NCBI GenBank assembly: GCA_030913685.1 | Contig: CP133187.1 | Location: forward strand, 948,501-1,012,500 | Source: Oscillospiraceae bacterium MB24-C1 | Lineage (GTDB): Bacteria > Bacillota > Clostridia > Oscillospirales > Ruminococcaceae | Length of the DNA stretch: 64,000 bases | Reading direction: 5' to 3' | Program-made: the position numbers and the translations under genes | Shown: piece after piece, positions 53,329 to 62,300 of the stretch | Layout of the letters: the number at the start of each line of letters is the position of its first letter | Numbering within the stretch: the stretch's first letter is position 1 | Notes under the pieces: generated by a model | The model's input: the letters and a program-made list of their open reading frames with translations, nothing else | Databases searched by the model: none | Told to the model about the DNA's origin: nothing

Positions 53329-54642
53329 TCACAGCAGCGCAATATTCCCATTTTCCGCAGTCTGCTTCATCGCATTTTTGACATCGAACACCATGGGGGC
53401 AAAACGCGCCACGCGGGTATAATCCACTGCGGAGTGTGCTGTTGCAATGATAACAAGATCACTCTGTTGCAACAGCTCTTCGGTTAAAGACGGCGCGCTG
53501 TACCACATCTGCCCGGCGCAGCTGCATTGTGGCACATGTGGATCGTAGTAAGAAATGATCGCCTGATTCCGCGCCAGCAGAGCCAGCAAACGCAATGCCG
53601 GGCTCTCACGGCAGTCACCCACATCCTGCTTAAAAGCGATGCCCAACAGCAGAATCTTCGCTCCGTTAATCGATTTGCGAACGTTGCCCAGCATAGCGGC
53701 GATCCGGCCTATACAATAATCTGGCATTCGGTCATTGACGGCGGTAGCGCAATCGATCAACGTGGTGTGAAAACCGTATTCTCGTGCCTTCCATGACAGA
53801 TAGCATGGGTCGACCGGAATGCAGTGTCCACCTGGCCCCAGCCCCGGATAAAAAGCTTGAAAACCGTAGGGCTTGGTATTTGCCGCCGCGATGACATCCC
53901 AGATATTAAGCTTCATCTCATGGCAAAGCATGGCCAGCTCGTTAATGAGTGCAATATTTACGCTGCGGTAGGTATTTTCCAGTAGCTTTTCCATCTCGGC
54001 CACCGCGGGCGAGGATGTGATATGGACCGGCTGCTTGAGCACCGCCCCATATGCTGCCGCGATAACCTCAGCGGCGTCTTCACCAATGCCACTGACAACC
54101 TTCGGGGTGTTTTGCAACGAATAGCGCAAATTGCCCACATCCACCCGCTCGGGCGAAAAGCCTAAGTAAAAATCTTCGCCGCAGATAAGGCCGGAGCCTT
54201 CCTCCAGCGCAGGGCGCAGTAATTCTTCGGTCGTGCCGGGGTAGGTAGTCGATTCCAGCACCACCACCATACCCGGATGCAGTTGCTTTGCCAGTGCCTC
54301 GGCACAACTGCGCAGGAAACTTAAATCCGGCTGACGAAACCTGTCAAGCGGCGTAGGCACACAGACGGCAATAAAATCGACCCCACCCAAGGCGGAAAAA
54401 TCATCGGTGGCACGCATTTGGCCGCTTTTAACTAGCGGACCCAACGCCTCACAAACCACCTCGCCGATGTAGTTTTCACCCCTATTAACAGCATCCACCT
54501 TATGGCGCTGCACATCAAACCCGATGGTGCGAAATCCCGCTCGTGCTTTTTCCACAGCAAGTGGTAAGCCGACGTAGCCTAACCCGATCACCCCCATCAC
54601 TAGGGAACGGTCTGCAATTTTTTGCAGCAATTGTTGCTTCAT
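53329..54642 (-). CDS. Nucleotide sugar dehydrogenase (UDP-GlcNAc/UDP-ManNAc 6-dehydrogenase type)
   Basis: 437 residues from the ATG at 54642, which has AGAAGGA eight bases upstream; the ATG nine bases earlier touches that site. The NAD-binding motif is GVIGLGYVGLPLAVEKARAG (about 15-34). The catalytic Cys lies in GPGGHCIPVDPCYLSWKARE (about 260-270), and the C-terminal UDP-binding domain has GIAFKQDVGDCRESPALRLL. It oxidises the C6 hydroxyl of a UDP-sugar to a uronic acid in two steps. The sequence resembles WbpA/WecC rather than UDP-glucose dehydrogenase. It leads a three-gene operon with the oxidoreductase and flippase. Confidence 0.9.
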   Translation of the reverse strand: MKQQLLQKIADRSLVMGVIGLGYVGLPLAVEKARAGFRTIGFDVQRHKVDAVNRGENYIGEVVCEALGPLVKSGQMRATDDFSALGGVDFIAVCVPTPLDRFRQPDLSFLRSCAEALAKQLHPGMVVVLESTTYPGTTEELLRPALEEGSGLICGEDFYLGFSPERVDVGNLRYSLQNTPKVVSGIGEDAAEVIAAAYGAVLKQPVHITSSPAVAEMEKLLENTYRSVNIALINELAMLCHEMKLNIWDVIAAANTKPYGFQAFYPGLGPGGHCIPVDPCYLSWKAREYGFHTTLIDCATAVNDRMPDYCIGRIAAMLGNVRKSINGAKILLLGIAFKQDVGDCRESPALRLLALLARNQAIISYYDPHVPQCSCAGQMWYSAPSLTEELLQQSDLVIIATAHSAVDYTRVARFAPMVFDVKNAMKQTAENGNIALL

Positions 54643-54897
54643 GCTATCCATCCTTCTGGCATAGGCCTGATTATCTTGTTAATACCGATAAGATATTAGC
54701 ACTAATATTCTATGAGGTCACAGGACGGGCTGATGCTAAAATCTGGTCACAGATTGTTTTGGAGGGGGATGGTGAAGAACATCCAATATATTTTGGCGTT
54801 GAAATCGCCGCAGCGATAAGCTAAATTAATGCTTACCGCTGCGGCGTACTTGTGTTTTTAAGATTTTGCGAGCCTTTATGACGAATGATATACCCGA
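54643..54897. other. Gene-poor stretch with a terminator-like hairpin
   Basis: Contains no intact gene. A plus-strand open stretch (ending at 54824) reads like the tail of an unrecognised protein (KIWSQIVLEGDGEEHPIYFG). It is followed by a 16-base hairpin, arms 54806-54821 and 54831-54846, with GTTTTTA after it. It may be the remnant of a lost gene and its terminator. Confidence 0.4.
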
Positions 54898-56115
54898 TTA
54901 GGGTTTTGGTAGCGTTACAATAAAGGTTGTGCCATTTTGTGCGTCGCTTTGCGCCGTAATATTGCCCTTATGCGCTATTACTATGCTCTGCGTGATGGCT
55001 AAACCTAGCCCATAACCGCCTTTTTCACGCACGCGGGAGGCGTCGATGCGATAGCGCTCAAAAATATATTTGAGCTTATGATGGAATCGGTGTGCCAGTG
55101 TTGTTAACCTTCAAACAAATTTTATCTTATATGGCTTCTAACCGAACAAACACCTTACCCTTATCACCGGCAAATTCGCAGGCGTTATCCAACAAAATCG
55201 CGGCCACCTGCCGCAGTTGCCCCACATCGCCTTGCGTAGTGATACCAGAAGGAATATCGCTATCCAGTTTGACACCTTGTTCAAACGCCACCGATTCAAA
55301 CGGTAGTACACTGCTCCACACCAAATCGCTGAAATCAAGCCTAGTATGCGGCACAGGGGAGGAAACCGCATCCGACTGCGCCAGAAACAGCAGGTCATCC
55401 ACCAGCTTTTTCATGCGCTCGGCCTCTGCTTGGGTATTCTCAACCCACTTTTGCTGCTGTATATTGGTATCACACTTTTGTGTGATACCAATATACCAGT
55501 GTTTGCCAGAATGACTGTCAGCGGCGTTTTTAGTTCGTGGGAAGCATCTGCCGCAAACTGTCGCTGCTGCTGCCACGCCTGTTCGACTGGGCGCAGTACC
55601 CAGCGCGAAAGATACAGGCTGACCACAAGAAATGCCACAAAGCCGCCCAACAATGCCAGCAATGACGTCAAAAGCAGTTTTATCAGCGACTGCAGCTCGC
55701 GGGTACAGTCAATAAAAGCCAGACGCAGACCTGATGGCATCCGCTCAATACGATAGCGCAGGTCCCCCAGAACTCCTTCGTCGCTGCCGCTTGAAAGTGC
55801 GGATTTCACTGCCTGTTTAACCAGTTCGTCCGAAACTTCGACATTTTTTGCCGTCACAGATAGAATACTCCCACTTTGATCAAGCGAAACCCCAAATACC
55901 AGGAACAGTAAAATATCTTCTTTTGGCGGTTTAAACCATCGGTCAGAAAGTTCAAACTTGGGCGGCGGCGCCCAGGCGCGCTCCAGCGTCCGCTTACTTT
56001 CTGACACGCTGTTTTGATAACTCAATATGCAGGAGACCGCAACAACGGCAAATAGCACCACTGTTACCAGCGACATATTAATGAGCATAAACTTTTTACG
56101 TAACTTTTTAATCAT
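54898..56115 (-). pseudogene. Sensor histidine kinase, disrupted
   Basis: The pieces of a membrane sensor kinase are all present but in different frames. The first frame (56115 down to about 55495) encodes TM1 (MLINMSLVTVVLFAVVAVSC), an extracytoplasmic part, TM2 (LLLTSLLALLGGFVAFLVVS) and the phospho-acceptor box FAADASHELKTPLTVILANT. A 36-base perfect hairpin at 55460-55495 coincides with a frame change. The next frame encodes KWVENTQAEAERMKKLVDDL and AILLDNACEFAGDKGKVFVR (HisKA end and N box), then TAA at 55127. The remainder (NNTGTPIP, then in another frame IFERYRIDASRVREKGGYGL and LAITQSIVIAHKG) supplies the G boxes to the final stop. A functional kinase cannot be made. Confidence 0.85.
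55460..55495. repeat. 36-base perfect hairpin inside the broken kinase gene
   Basis: TATATTGGTATCACAC, TTTT, then the exact reverse complement. The 16-base arms have no mismatch. It lies just after the phospho-acceptor region and at the point where the reading frame changes. Confidence 0.8.
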
Positions 56116-56345
56116 TGCGCGCCCCCTCTAGGCGGTAGCCTACCTTTCGGACCGTCCCAATGGACACCTTAGAACCCAAAAAGAAGCGCTTCTTGCGCAA
56201 AAAGGAAATATACGCTTCTGCATTATTATCCTCGGCCTCAGACTATGCGCCCCATACCTTCAAAATAAGTTCCCCTTTGGGAACAATCTGATGGTTGTTG
56301 GACATTAAGATGCGCAATACCTAGAATCCTTTAAAGCCCAGATAC
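56108..56345 (-). pseudogene. OmpR-family response regulator, C-terminal remnant
   Basis: The minus strand encodes the winged-helix end of an OmpR/WalR-type regulator: LGFKGF, stop, VLRILMSNNHQIVPKGELIL, KVWGA, stop, SEAEDNNAEAYISFLRKKRF, SKVSIGTVRKVGYRLEGAR. Two TAG codons (complements at 56321-56323 and 56243-56245) interrupt the same frame. The receiver domain is missing; the sequence is replaced at about 56345 by another broken gene. Its end overlaps the start of the kinase relic, the normal regulator-kinase arrangement, so an entire two-component system has decayed. Confidence 0.8.
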
Positions 56346-57218
56346 ACCGATTTCACTCCGCACGACAGGCGGAACCTTTACCCTGACCTCGGATAATGAC
56401 GGTGTTCACGCCGACGGCAACCTGCTAATCACAGACGGCAATATCGACATTGTTTAGTGCTACGAAGGGCTGGAAGGCACCACCGTTACAATATCCAACG
56501 GAATAGTTGACATTGTGACACGAGATGACGGGATTAATGCTGCTGGCTCCGATAGCAGCGGCGATAGCTTTGGCAAACCTGGCACCGCAAACTCAAACTG
56601 CAATGTCACCATCACCGGCGTCACTATTACAGTCAATGCCGCTGGCGATGGGTTGGATTCAAACGGCATTCTGACAATTGAAGGCGGCTTCGTTATCGTC
56701 AATGGTTCTACCAGTAACGGCAACAGCGCGCTCGACTACGATAATAGCAGCACCATAACAGGTGGTACGCTAATTGCCATAGGTAGTTCTGGCATGGCAC
56801 AGGCTCCTGGTAGCGATTCAACCCAGCCGGTTTTAAGCATTACTTTCTCCGAGATGCAAAAAGACGACACAGTTGTCAACCTGACCGACAAAGCAGGTAA
56901 TTTAATTCTATCTTTCGTTCTGAAAAGCGCTTTCAGAATATCGTCATCAGTTCGCCATTTTTTAAAACCGGCGAAACCTATACGCTTTACACAGGAGCCG
57001 TAGGCAGTGAAAACCGTGTAAACGGCGTGGCCGAATCGGTCGGCTCTCTTGGTGACACGCTTTGCACGGTACCCTTAATTACTACAACTGCCAGCTATGG
57101 ATCAGCCATAACGTGTGGCATGGGAATGGGCCGCGGTATGGGCAGTATGGGCCCCGGTCGCGGTAGCATAAAGCGCACGGATGGTGAAATACCCCAACGC
57201 CCCGATCTAACCGCCTGA
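56340..57218 (+). pseudogene. Carbohydrate-binding (Cthe_2159-like) surface protein, disrupted
   Basis: The plus strand encodes part of a beta-helix carbohydrate-binding domain protein: GGTFTLTSDNDGVHADGNLL, ITDGNIDIV, a TAG at 56455-56457, then CYEGLEGTTVTISNGIVDIV and GLDSNGILTIEGGFVIVNGS. A frameshift near 56935 is needed to continue with FQNIVISSPFFKTGETYTLY, a Gly/Met-rich segment (GMGMGRGMGSMGPGRG) and the TGA at 57216-57218. The secretion signal and N-terminus are missing. Intact relatives are secreted, calcium-dependent polysaccharide-binding proteins. Confidence 0.75.
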
Positions 57219-57636
57219 GTGACCACCCAGACGCAATAGAGCAAGCCGTGATTTACAATCCTCTTTATTCTTTTCTTTTTCATTTTTTCTCCTGCAAAAT
57301 TGAAACGGGGCTTTAACCAGTAAGTTAAAGTCCCGTTCAGCTTTGGTTTATACTATTGATCACCCCTGAAAGGTTAGCCTCCATCAGCGACATCTGTTTG
57401 CGCTCTGCTGCGTGCAGCACACTATGCGATCGGCAACGGCAACAGATCATCTCGGATAGAAGCAATTTCAATACCGCAGCGCCTATCACAGTTCATAGGC
57501 ATTGTTATAGATGTTTTTATCTGAGGTGCTTACTTTTATATAAGCATTCAAATTTCATTTATTCCCAAAAATGTAATAAAATCACTTTTTATCTCCTTTA
57601 ATCGGTGCTATAATGATTAAAAAGGAGCGTGAGCAG
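57219..57636. other. Non-coding stretch with a terminator
   Basis: About 400 bases without an intact gene. A strong hairpin (arms 57302-57317 and 57324-57338, GAAACGGGGCTTTAAC and near-complement) would terminate transcription. On the minus strand AGGAGAAAAA plus ATG at 57283 opens a reading frame that soon runs antisense into the broken carbohydrate-binding gene; it may be the surviving start of another lost gene. TATAAT at 57609-57614 is a likely -10 box for the following gene. Confidence 0.45.
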
Positions 57637-57891
57637 ATGGGGGAACTTGCAAGGCTGCCAAACATCGGCAGCGTGCTTGAAAAGCAACTACATGAAATTG
57701 GCATCACTACTTTTGGAGAGTTAAAGCAGATTGGAAGCAGACAGGCATGGCTACATATCAAAGCCATAGATGACTCCGCCTGTTTGCATCGTTTGTATGC
57801 GCTCGAAGGCGCTATCCAAGGCGTTAAAAAAACGCTGCTGCCGCTGGATGAAAAGGCTGATTTAAAAGCTTTTTATGATGTACATAAATAA
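57637..57891 (+). CDS. TfoX/Sxy C-terminal domain protein
   Basis: 84 residues from the ATG at 57637, chosen over an upstream ATG because AAAGGAG lies nine bases before it while the earlier ATG overlaps the -10 box. The sequence (ARLPNIGSVLEKQLHEIGIT, FGELKQIGSRQAWLHIKAID, LHRLYALEGAIQGVKKTLLP) is the helix-hairpin-helix-like TfoX C-terminal domain. The N-terminal TfoX domain is absent, as in many Firmicutes stand-alone versions. TfoX/Sxy promotes competence gene expression in Gammaproteobacteria; the role of the isolated domain is unknown. Confidence 0.88.
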   Translation: MGELARLPNIGSVLEKQLHEIGITTFGELKQIGSRQAWLHIKAIDDSACLHRLYALEGAIQGVKKTLLPLDEKADLKAFYDVHK

Positions 57892-57983
57892 GAAACCGCA
57901 GTAAGCAAGCAGAAGTTAGAACTTAAGGTAAAATATATCTTACAATATACTCTAGGTAAAGATTAAGTTAAGATGAGGTGCCT

Positions 57984-58418
57984 ATGCTTATCAAAAAAAT
58001 ACGTGCAGAAGACTACCCCAATGCCCTGTCTTTAGTTTTAACTGTTTTTTTGCAGTATGAAGCGCCAGATTACCCAGAACAGGGTGTACAATCCTTCAAA
58101 GCAGCCATTTCTGATCAGGCATTTCTAGATTCGTTAGAAATGTGGGGTGCCTATTCCGATGATAATATTTTTGGGGTAATCGCTTTTAAAAACCAAGGCT
58201 GTCATATCGCACTACTTTTTGTGGACAGTGCCCATCACCGAAAAGGAATAGGTCGTTCTCTTTTTGAAACAGCGCTTGAAACTATTGACAGCGATATCAT
58301 TACAGTTAATTCTTCACCCTACGCAGTCGAGTTTTACCGTAAGCTAGGGTTTATCCCAACTAGCTCTGAACAATGTACAGATGGCATTCTTTATACCCCT
58401 ATGACATATACAAAATAA
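57984..58418 (+). CDS. GNAT family N-acetyltransferase
   Basis: 144 residues from the ATG at 57984 (GATGAGG upstream). Typical GNAT features are IRAEDYPNALSLVLTVFLQY at the start, CHIALLFVDSAHHRKGIGRS with the R/Q-x-x-G-x-G/A acetyl-CoA loop (around 90-97), and the C-terminal YAVEFYRKLGFIPTSSEQCT. Similar to YafP/ElaA-size acetyltransferases of unknown substrate. It is a small cytoplasmic protein in a single-gene unit closed by a terminator. Confidence 0.88.
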   Translation: MLIKKIRAEDYPNALSLVLTVFLQYEAPDYPEQGVQSFKAAISDQAFLDSLEMWGAYSDDNIFGVIAFKNQGCHIALLFVDSAHHRKGIGRSLFETALETIDSDIITVNSSPYAVEFYRKLGFIPTSSEQCTDGILYTPMTYTK

Positions 58419-58431
58419 AACTAATATAAAA

Positions 58432-58461
58432 AAAACAGGCACTTGAGGCCTGTTCTTTTTA
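58432..58461. terminator. Bidirectional terminator between the acetyltransferase and htpG
   Basis: AACAGGC-ACTTGAG-GCCTGTT flanked by AAAAAAAA and CTTTTT, usable by both convergent genes. Confidence 0.75.
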
Positions 58462-58473
58462 TAACGGTTAGAC

Positions 58474-60363
58474 TTATTTCATCAGTTCACAAACAGCATT
58501 AGAAAACCTGATTGGGTCTTCAATTGTCAGCCCTTCGATCAGTAGTGCCTGATCATACAGCAGCTGCGCGTAGGTAGCCAGTTTGTCTTTGTCATCTGGC
58601 CATAGCGACACTAGCTTATCGAATATCGGGTGTCCACCGTTGAGCTCTAGTACACGCTCGGCCTTAACTTTCTGATTGCCTGGGATGTCATTGAGTACTT
58701 TTTCCATCTCGATGGAAACCGCGCCCTTTGCCGACAGGCAAACCGGGTGGCTCTTCAGTCGTGAAGACAGGCACACCTGTGTCACCTTGTCACCCAGTGA
58801 CTCCTTCAAGAAGTCAAGCAGCTCTTTGTTGTCAGTTTCCTTCTTTTCCTGCTCAGCTTTCTGCTCTTCACTTTCCAAACCGAGATCGTTGGAGGAGATG
58901 GAACGCAGTTCCTTTTCCTGAACGCTATGCAACACCTGCATAAGGAATTCATCCACATGCTCGGTCAGGCATAAAAGGTCATAGCCCTTATCCTTAAGCA
59001 GCTCAGCCTGAGGCAGTTTGGAGAGCTTTTCAAAGCTTTCACCTGCTGCGTAATAAATATACTTTTGCTCTTCGGGCATGACCTCGACATATTCTTTGAA
59101 GGTCACCAACTTGCCATCGGAGGCTCTACGGAACATGACCAGCTCTTCAAGCTGCTCACGGTTGGCACCAAAGGACTGGTAGATGCCGAATTTAATGGTC
59201 AGCCCAAAAGTGTTCCAAAACTTTTCATAGTCTTCACGGTTCTTGTCCCGCATATCAACCAGCTCATTTTTAATACGCTTTTCAAGTGCATTCCGAATCA
59301 ATGTAAGCTGGCGATCGTGCTGCAGCAGCTCGCGCGAAATATTTAGTGAGAGATCTTCACTATCCACAAGGCCTTTAACAAACCCAAAATACTCCGGCAG
59401 CAGATCGGAGCAGCGCTCCATAATCATGACACCACTCGAATAGAGATTCAGGCCCCGCTCAAATTCCTTTGAATAATAGTTATAATCTGCCTTTGATGGA
59501 ATATAGAGCAGTGCTTGATACTCGGTTGTGCCCTCAGCCTTCTGGTGAATGACCCGCAATGGATCGGTATAATCATAGAACTTTTCTTTATAAAAGGACT
59601 TATATTCTTCGTCGGATACATCCTTCTTATTTTTCTTCCAGATGGGTACCATGCTGTTAAGCGTCGTTGTTTCGACAACCGTCTCCATCTCGTTAGAGCC
59701 TTCAGGTGCCCCCTCCTTAGGATGCTGACGCTCCATATCCATCTGGATGGGGTAGCGAATGTAATCTGAATATTTTTTGATAATGGATGAAATGCGGTAT
59801 TGCTCTAAAAATTCTGAATAGTGTTCATTCTCAGTGTCTGGCTTGATATGAAGTGTAATCTCAGTGCCCGTATCCATTTTTTCGGCAGTGGAAATGGTAT
59901 ACCCGTCGCCACCTTCAGACTCCCAGCAATAGGCCTCATCCGAGCCAAAGGTACGGCTAACGACAGTAACCTTGTCGGCCACCATAAACGCAGAGTAAAA
60001 ACCGACACCGAACTGGCCGATAATGTCGATATCTTCGTTCAACTCATTTTGTTTGACAAATTCGCCCGAACCACTGTGTGCGATAGTACCAAGGTTTTGC
60101 TCCAACTCCTCCTTGGTCATACCGATGCCATTATCGCAAATTTTGATTTGGCGAGCTTCTTTGTCAAGCTCTAACCGAATTAAAAAGTCCGACCGGCTCT
60201 TGCCGACAGATTGATCGGTTAACGACCGAAAATAAAGCTTATCAATGGCATCGCTGGCATTGGATATCAGCTCTCTCAAAAAAATTTCTTTGTTTGTGTA
60301 AATAGAATTTACCATGAGGTCCAAAATGCGTTTGGATTCTGTCTTAAATTGCTTTTTAGACAC
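58474..60363 (-). CDS. htpG: Molecular chaperone HtpG (Hsp90)
   Basis: A 629-residue Hsp90. The N-terminal GHKL ATPase has LRELISNASDAIDKLYFRSL (N box with Glu and Asn), DNGIGMTKEELEQNLGTIAH and GQFGVGFYSAFMVADKV. The middle domain has GLVDSEDLSLNISRELLQHD with the catalytic-loop Arg, and the C-terminal dimerisation domain is complete. It is an ATP-dependent cytosolic chaperone. The GTG start has AGGAGG upstream. A perfect CIRCE element just before it indicates HrcA control, so it should be heat-inducible. Confidence 0.97.
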   Translation of the reverse strand: MSKKQFKTESKRILDLMVNSIYTNKEIFLRELISNASDAIDKLYFRSLTDQSVGKSRSDFLIRLELDKEARQIKICDNGIGMTKEELEQNLGTIAHSGSGEFVKQNELNEDIDIIGQFGVGFYSAFMVADKVTVVSRTFGSDEAYCWESEGGDGYTISTAEKMDTGTEITLHIKPDTENEHYSEFLEQYRISSIIKKYSDYIRYPIQMDMERQHPKEGAPEGSNEMETVVETTTLNSMVPIWKKNKKDVSDEEYKSFYKEKFYDYTDPLRVIHQKAEGTTEYQALLYIPSKADYNYYSKEFERGLNLYSSGVMIMERCSDLLPEYFGFVKGLVDSEDLSLNISRELLQHDRQLTLIRNALEKRIKNELVDMRDKNREDYEKFWNTFGLTIKFGIYQSFGANREQLEELVMFRRASDGKLVTFKEYVEVMPEEQKYIYYAAGESFEKLSKLPQAELLKDKGYDLLCLTEHVDEFLMQVLHSVQEKELRSISSNDLGLESEEQKAEQEKKETDNKELLDFLKESLGDKVTQVCLSSRLKSHPVCLSAKGAVSIEMEKVLNDIPGNQKVKAERVLELNGGHPIFDKLVSLWPDDKDKLATYAQLLYDQALLIEGLTIEDPIRFSNAVCELMK

Positions 60364-60389
60364 AGCTAAACCTCCTGCACGTCGTTAGT

Positions 60390-60416
60390 TTAGCACTCTT
60401 TGTATTTGAGTGCTAA
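60390..60416 (-). promoter_or_regulatory. CIRCE element (HrcA operator) before htpG
   Basis: TTAGCACTC-N9-GAGTGCTAA, exact consensus, 27 bases upstream of the htpG start and just downstream of its promoter. Confidence 0.95.
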
Positions 60417-60419
60417 TAT

Positions 60420-60448
60420 AATATACAACATCTGACATTAAAAATCAA
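60420..60448 (-). promoter_or_regulatory. htpG promoter
   Basis: On the minus strand TTGATT (60443-60448), a 17-base spacer and TATATT (60420-60425), immediately before the CIRCE element, so HrcA would cover the transcription start. Confidence 0.65.
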
Positions 60449-60529
60449 GAGCAAAATCATTAAGAAACCATGAAACAGTATTTAGTAAACCGCTTTGCTC
60501 CAGAATTAAAGCTTTTTAATATAAAACCT

Positions 60530-60560
60530 AGAAGGCGGTACCAGAAATCTGGCACCGCCC
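60530..60560 (-). terminator. Terminator of the APC permease gene
   Basis: On the minus strand GGCGGTGCCAG and CTGGTACCGCC pair with one mismatch, then TTCTAGGTTTT, a few bases after the permease stop codon. Confidence 0.6.
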
Positions 60561-60568
60561 ATCGCTTA

Positions 60569-61927
60569 TCAAAATTGAGTTTTTTTACTCGGTTTCATAT
60601 AAGTCACACCTATAAGCGAAATAACCACAAACACAATAATGTAGTATGCCACCGCCCATCCGTGCGCAAAGCAGGCTGCGACCACCATAAAAATGCACCC
60701 GCAAATAGCCAGCAGTGGTGCAATAACACGCTTACCAAACGACAGCGCACTATCCTTTGTAATATGCCAGAAAATCGGAATATAAGCGGCGTAAAGCGTC
60801 ACAATAGGTAGCTCAGATGTGTCAAAACAAAACGGACCAAACCAAGGCGCGGTTAGATTTGCACCATAAAAATACATCAACCAAAATGCTGCAAAGAAGA
60901 GGCCGATAATGCTAGAGTTTGTCGGCATGTTAGAAGTAGGATCAATCTGCCTAAACATCTCTGGCGCCGGGCCTTCACCTCTTGCCGCTAATGCATAAAA
61001 CCCACGGGTACACCCCATCATTAGCCCATTGAGCGTACCAAGGCAAGAAATAACAATAACAATAAACAGTGCACTGGCGCCTACATCAGAAAACACCGCT
61101 TGGAACGCCAGTTTGGCACCGGTCTCGCCACCGGCCATCATGACCTCATTGCTCACACCGCCGGCCAAGCCAATATAATAGCAGATATAAACAGCAGCGA
61201 CAATCAACGTACCAAAAATCAACGCCAAAGGCAGATTCCTTTTCGCATCTTTGAGCTCGGCATTAATAGAAGTTGCAACTATCCAACCCTCATAAGCAAA
61301 TGAGGTCGCGACAACCGCCGTAAAAAGGGCGTTGCCGGTGCTTACAGGCGTAACAATCGTCGTGAAGTTTTGGACCGTCATACCGTTGTTCAAACCAACG
61401 ATGGTGCCGACCACCGCCATCAGTGCCAGGGGAATCAACTTAATAATGGTGGTGGAAACCTGAAACTTGCCCGCCAGGACAGGAGAAAGTGCATTCATAG
61501 CAAATGCGGCCACCAAAAAGAACATGCTGATGACCATACATTGAGGGCCAACTATATCAAAGCCAATAATCACGCATAAATATCTGGCGCTAACCCAAGC
61601 CAAAACGCTAGTCAAAGAGGGGTAATAAATAGTTGCCAAAAACCACCCTAACATATATCCGTACTTCTTGCCGCAGGATACCTCAGCATAGTCGACAACA
61701 CCACTGACAAACGCATGTTTTGTCGCCATAATCGAAAATGCATAAGCACATACCACCATAATTGCACCACCGATGATCCATGCTAAAATTCCCAACGGCA
61801 GATTTCCGCCAGTAGCCAACAGAATTTTTTCTGCTTTAAAAAATACGCCACTGCCAATAACAATACCAACCACCATCGCTATAGCGGTTGGTAGACCATA
61901 TTTTACAGTTAGTTTGTGATTCTCCAT
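60569..61927 (-). CDS. APC superfamily amino acid permease
   Basis: 452 residues from the ATG at 61927 (TAGGAGGAAAG upstream). It has twelve hydrophobic segments, with the APC hallmark GLPTAIAMVVGIVIGSGVFF at the N-terminus (unwound TM1, GxGIF-like) and FAYEGWIVATSINAELKDAK in the TM6 region with the acidic/aromatic pattern of LAT-type exchangers. It probably imports or exchanges an amino acid; specificity is not deducible. Single-gene unit. Confidence 0.92.
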   Translation of the reverse strand: MENHKLTVKYGLPTAIAMVVGIVIGSGVFFKAEKILLATGGNLPLGILAWIIGGAIMVVCAYAFSIMATKHAFVSGVVDYAEVSCGKKYGYMLGWFLATIYYPSLTSVLAWVSARYLCVIIGFDIVGPQCMVISMFFLVAAFAMNALSPVLAGKFQVSTTIIKLIPLALMAVVGTIVGLNNGMTVQNFTTIVTPVSTGNALFTAVVATSFAYEGWIVATSINAELKDAKRNLPLALIFGTLIVAAVYICYYIGLAGGVSNEVMMAGGETGAKLAFQAVFSDVGASALFIVIVISCLGTLNGLMMGCTRGFYALAARGEGPAPEMFRQIDPTSNMPTNSSIIGLFFAAFWLMYFYGANLTAPWFGPFCFDTSELPIVTLYAAYIPIFWHITKDSALSFGKRVIAPLLAICGCIFMVVAACFAHGWAVAYYIIVFVVISLIGVTYMKPSKKTQF

Positions 61928-62269
61928 AATCTTTCCTCCTATAAATCCAGCATTCATGTATCCTTTAAAGTTTATATCAAAGGTCGTTAACAGTCAATAA
62001 ATAAAAAAGACAAATATTGTTGTAATTTCTATCAAATATGTTAGTGCCTCTACATCTATTTCTCATCTGTATATAAGTTGTTTTATGTTTTTATAACTAC
62101 CCCATCATTTAAAGAAACATAATATATTATTTGTATTGATATAAAAAGAGTAAAATTTTCTCATTGCATTAGTACTTTTAGGTCTTTATTCTTCGTAACA
62201 GAAGGTTTTGATTTGTAAAAGTCTCCCATTCTTCAGCATAATCGACATTACATTTTATAATTCATCAAT
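61928..62269. other. A/T-rich non-coding stretch with the permease promoter
   Basis: About 340 bases without a gene. On the minus strand TTGACT (61992-61997), a 17-base spacer and TAAACT (61969-61974) form a plausible promoter for the permease, 42 bases before its start. Confidence 0.45.
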
Positions 62270-62300
62270 AAAAAAAGACCAGTCAAAAAACTGATCTTTT
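62270..62300 (-). terminator. rRNA/tRNA operon terminator
   Basis: On the minus strand AAAGATCAGT and ACTGGTCTTT pair (about 10 bases) and a T run follows, directly after tRNA-Trp. It ends the rRNA-tRNA transcript. Confidence 0.8.

Noticed and set aside
54543..54824. 93-codon plus-strand open frame
   Set aside because: Its first part is antisense to the nucleotide sugar dehydrogenase gene. Only the last 40 codons look protein-like, so it is noted as a possible remnant and not called.
55127..55576. Separate short histidine-kinase gene
   Set aside because: Its first residues are read from the wrong frame of the upstream part. It is the middle piece of one broken kinase gene, not an independent gene.
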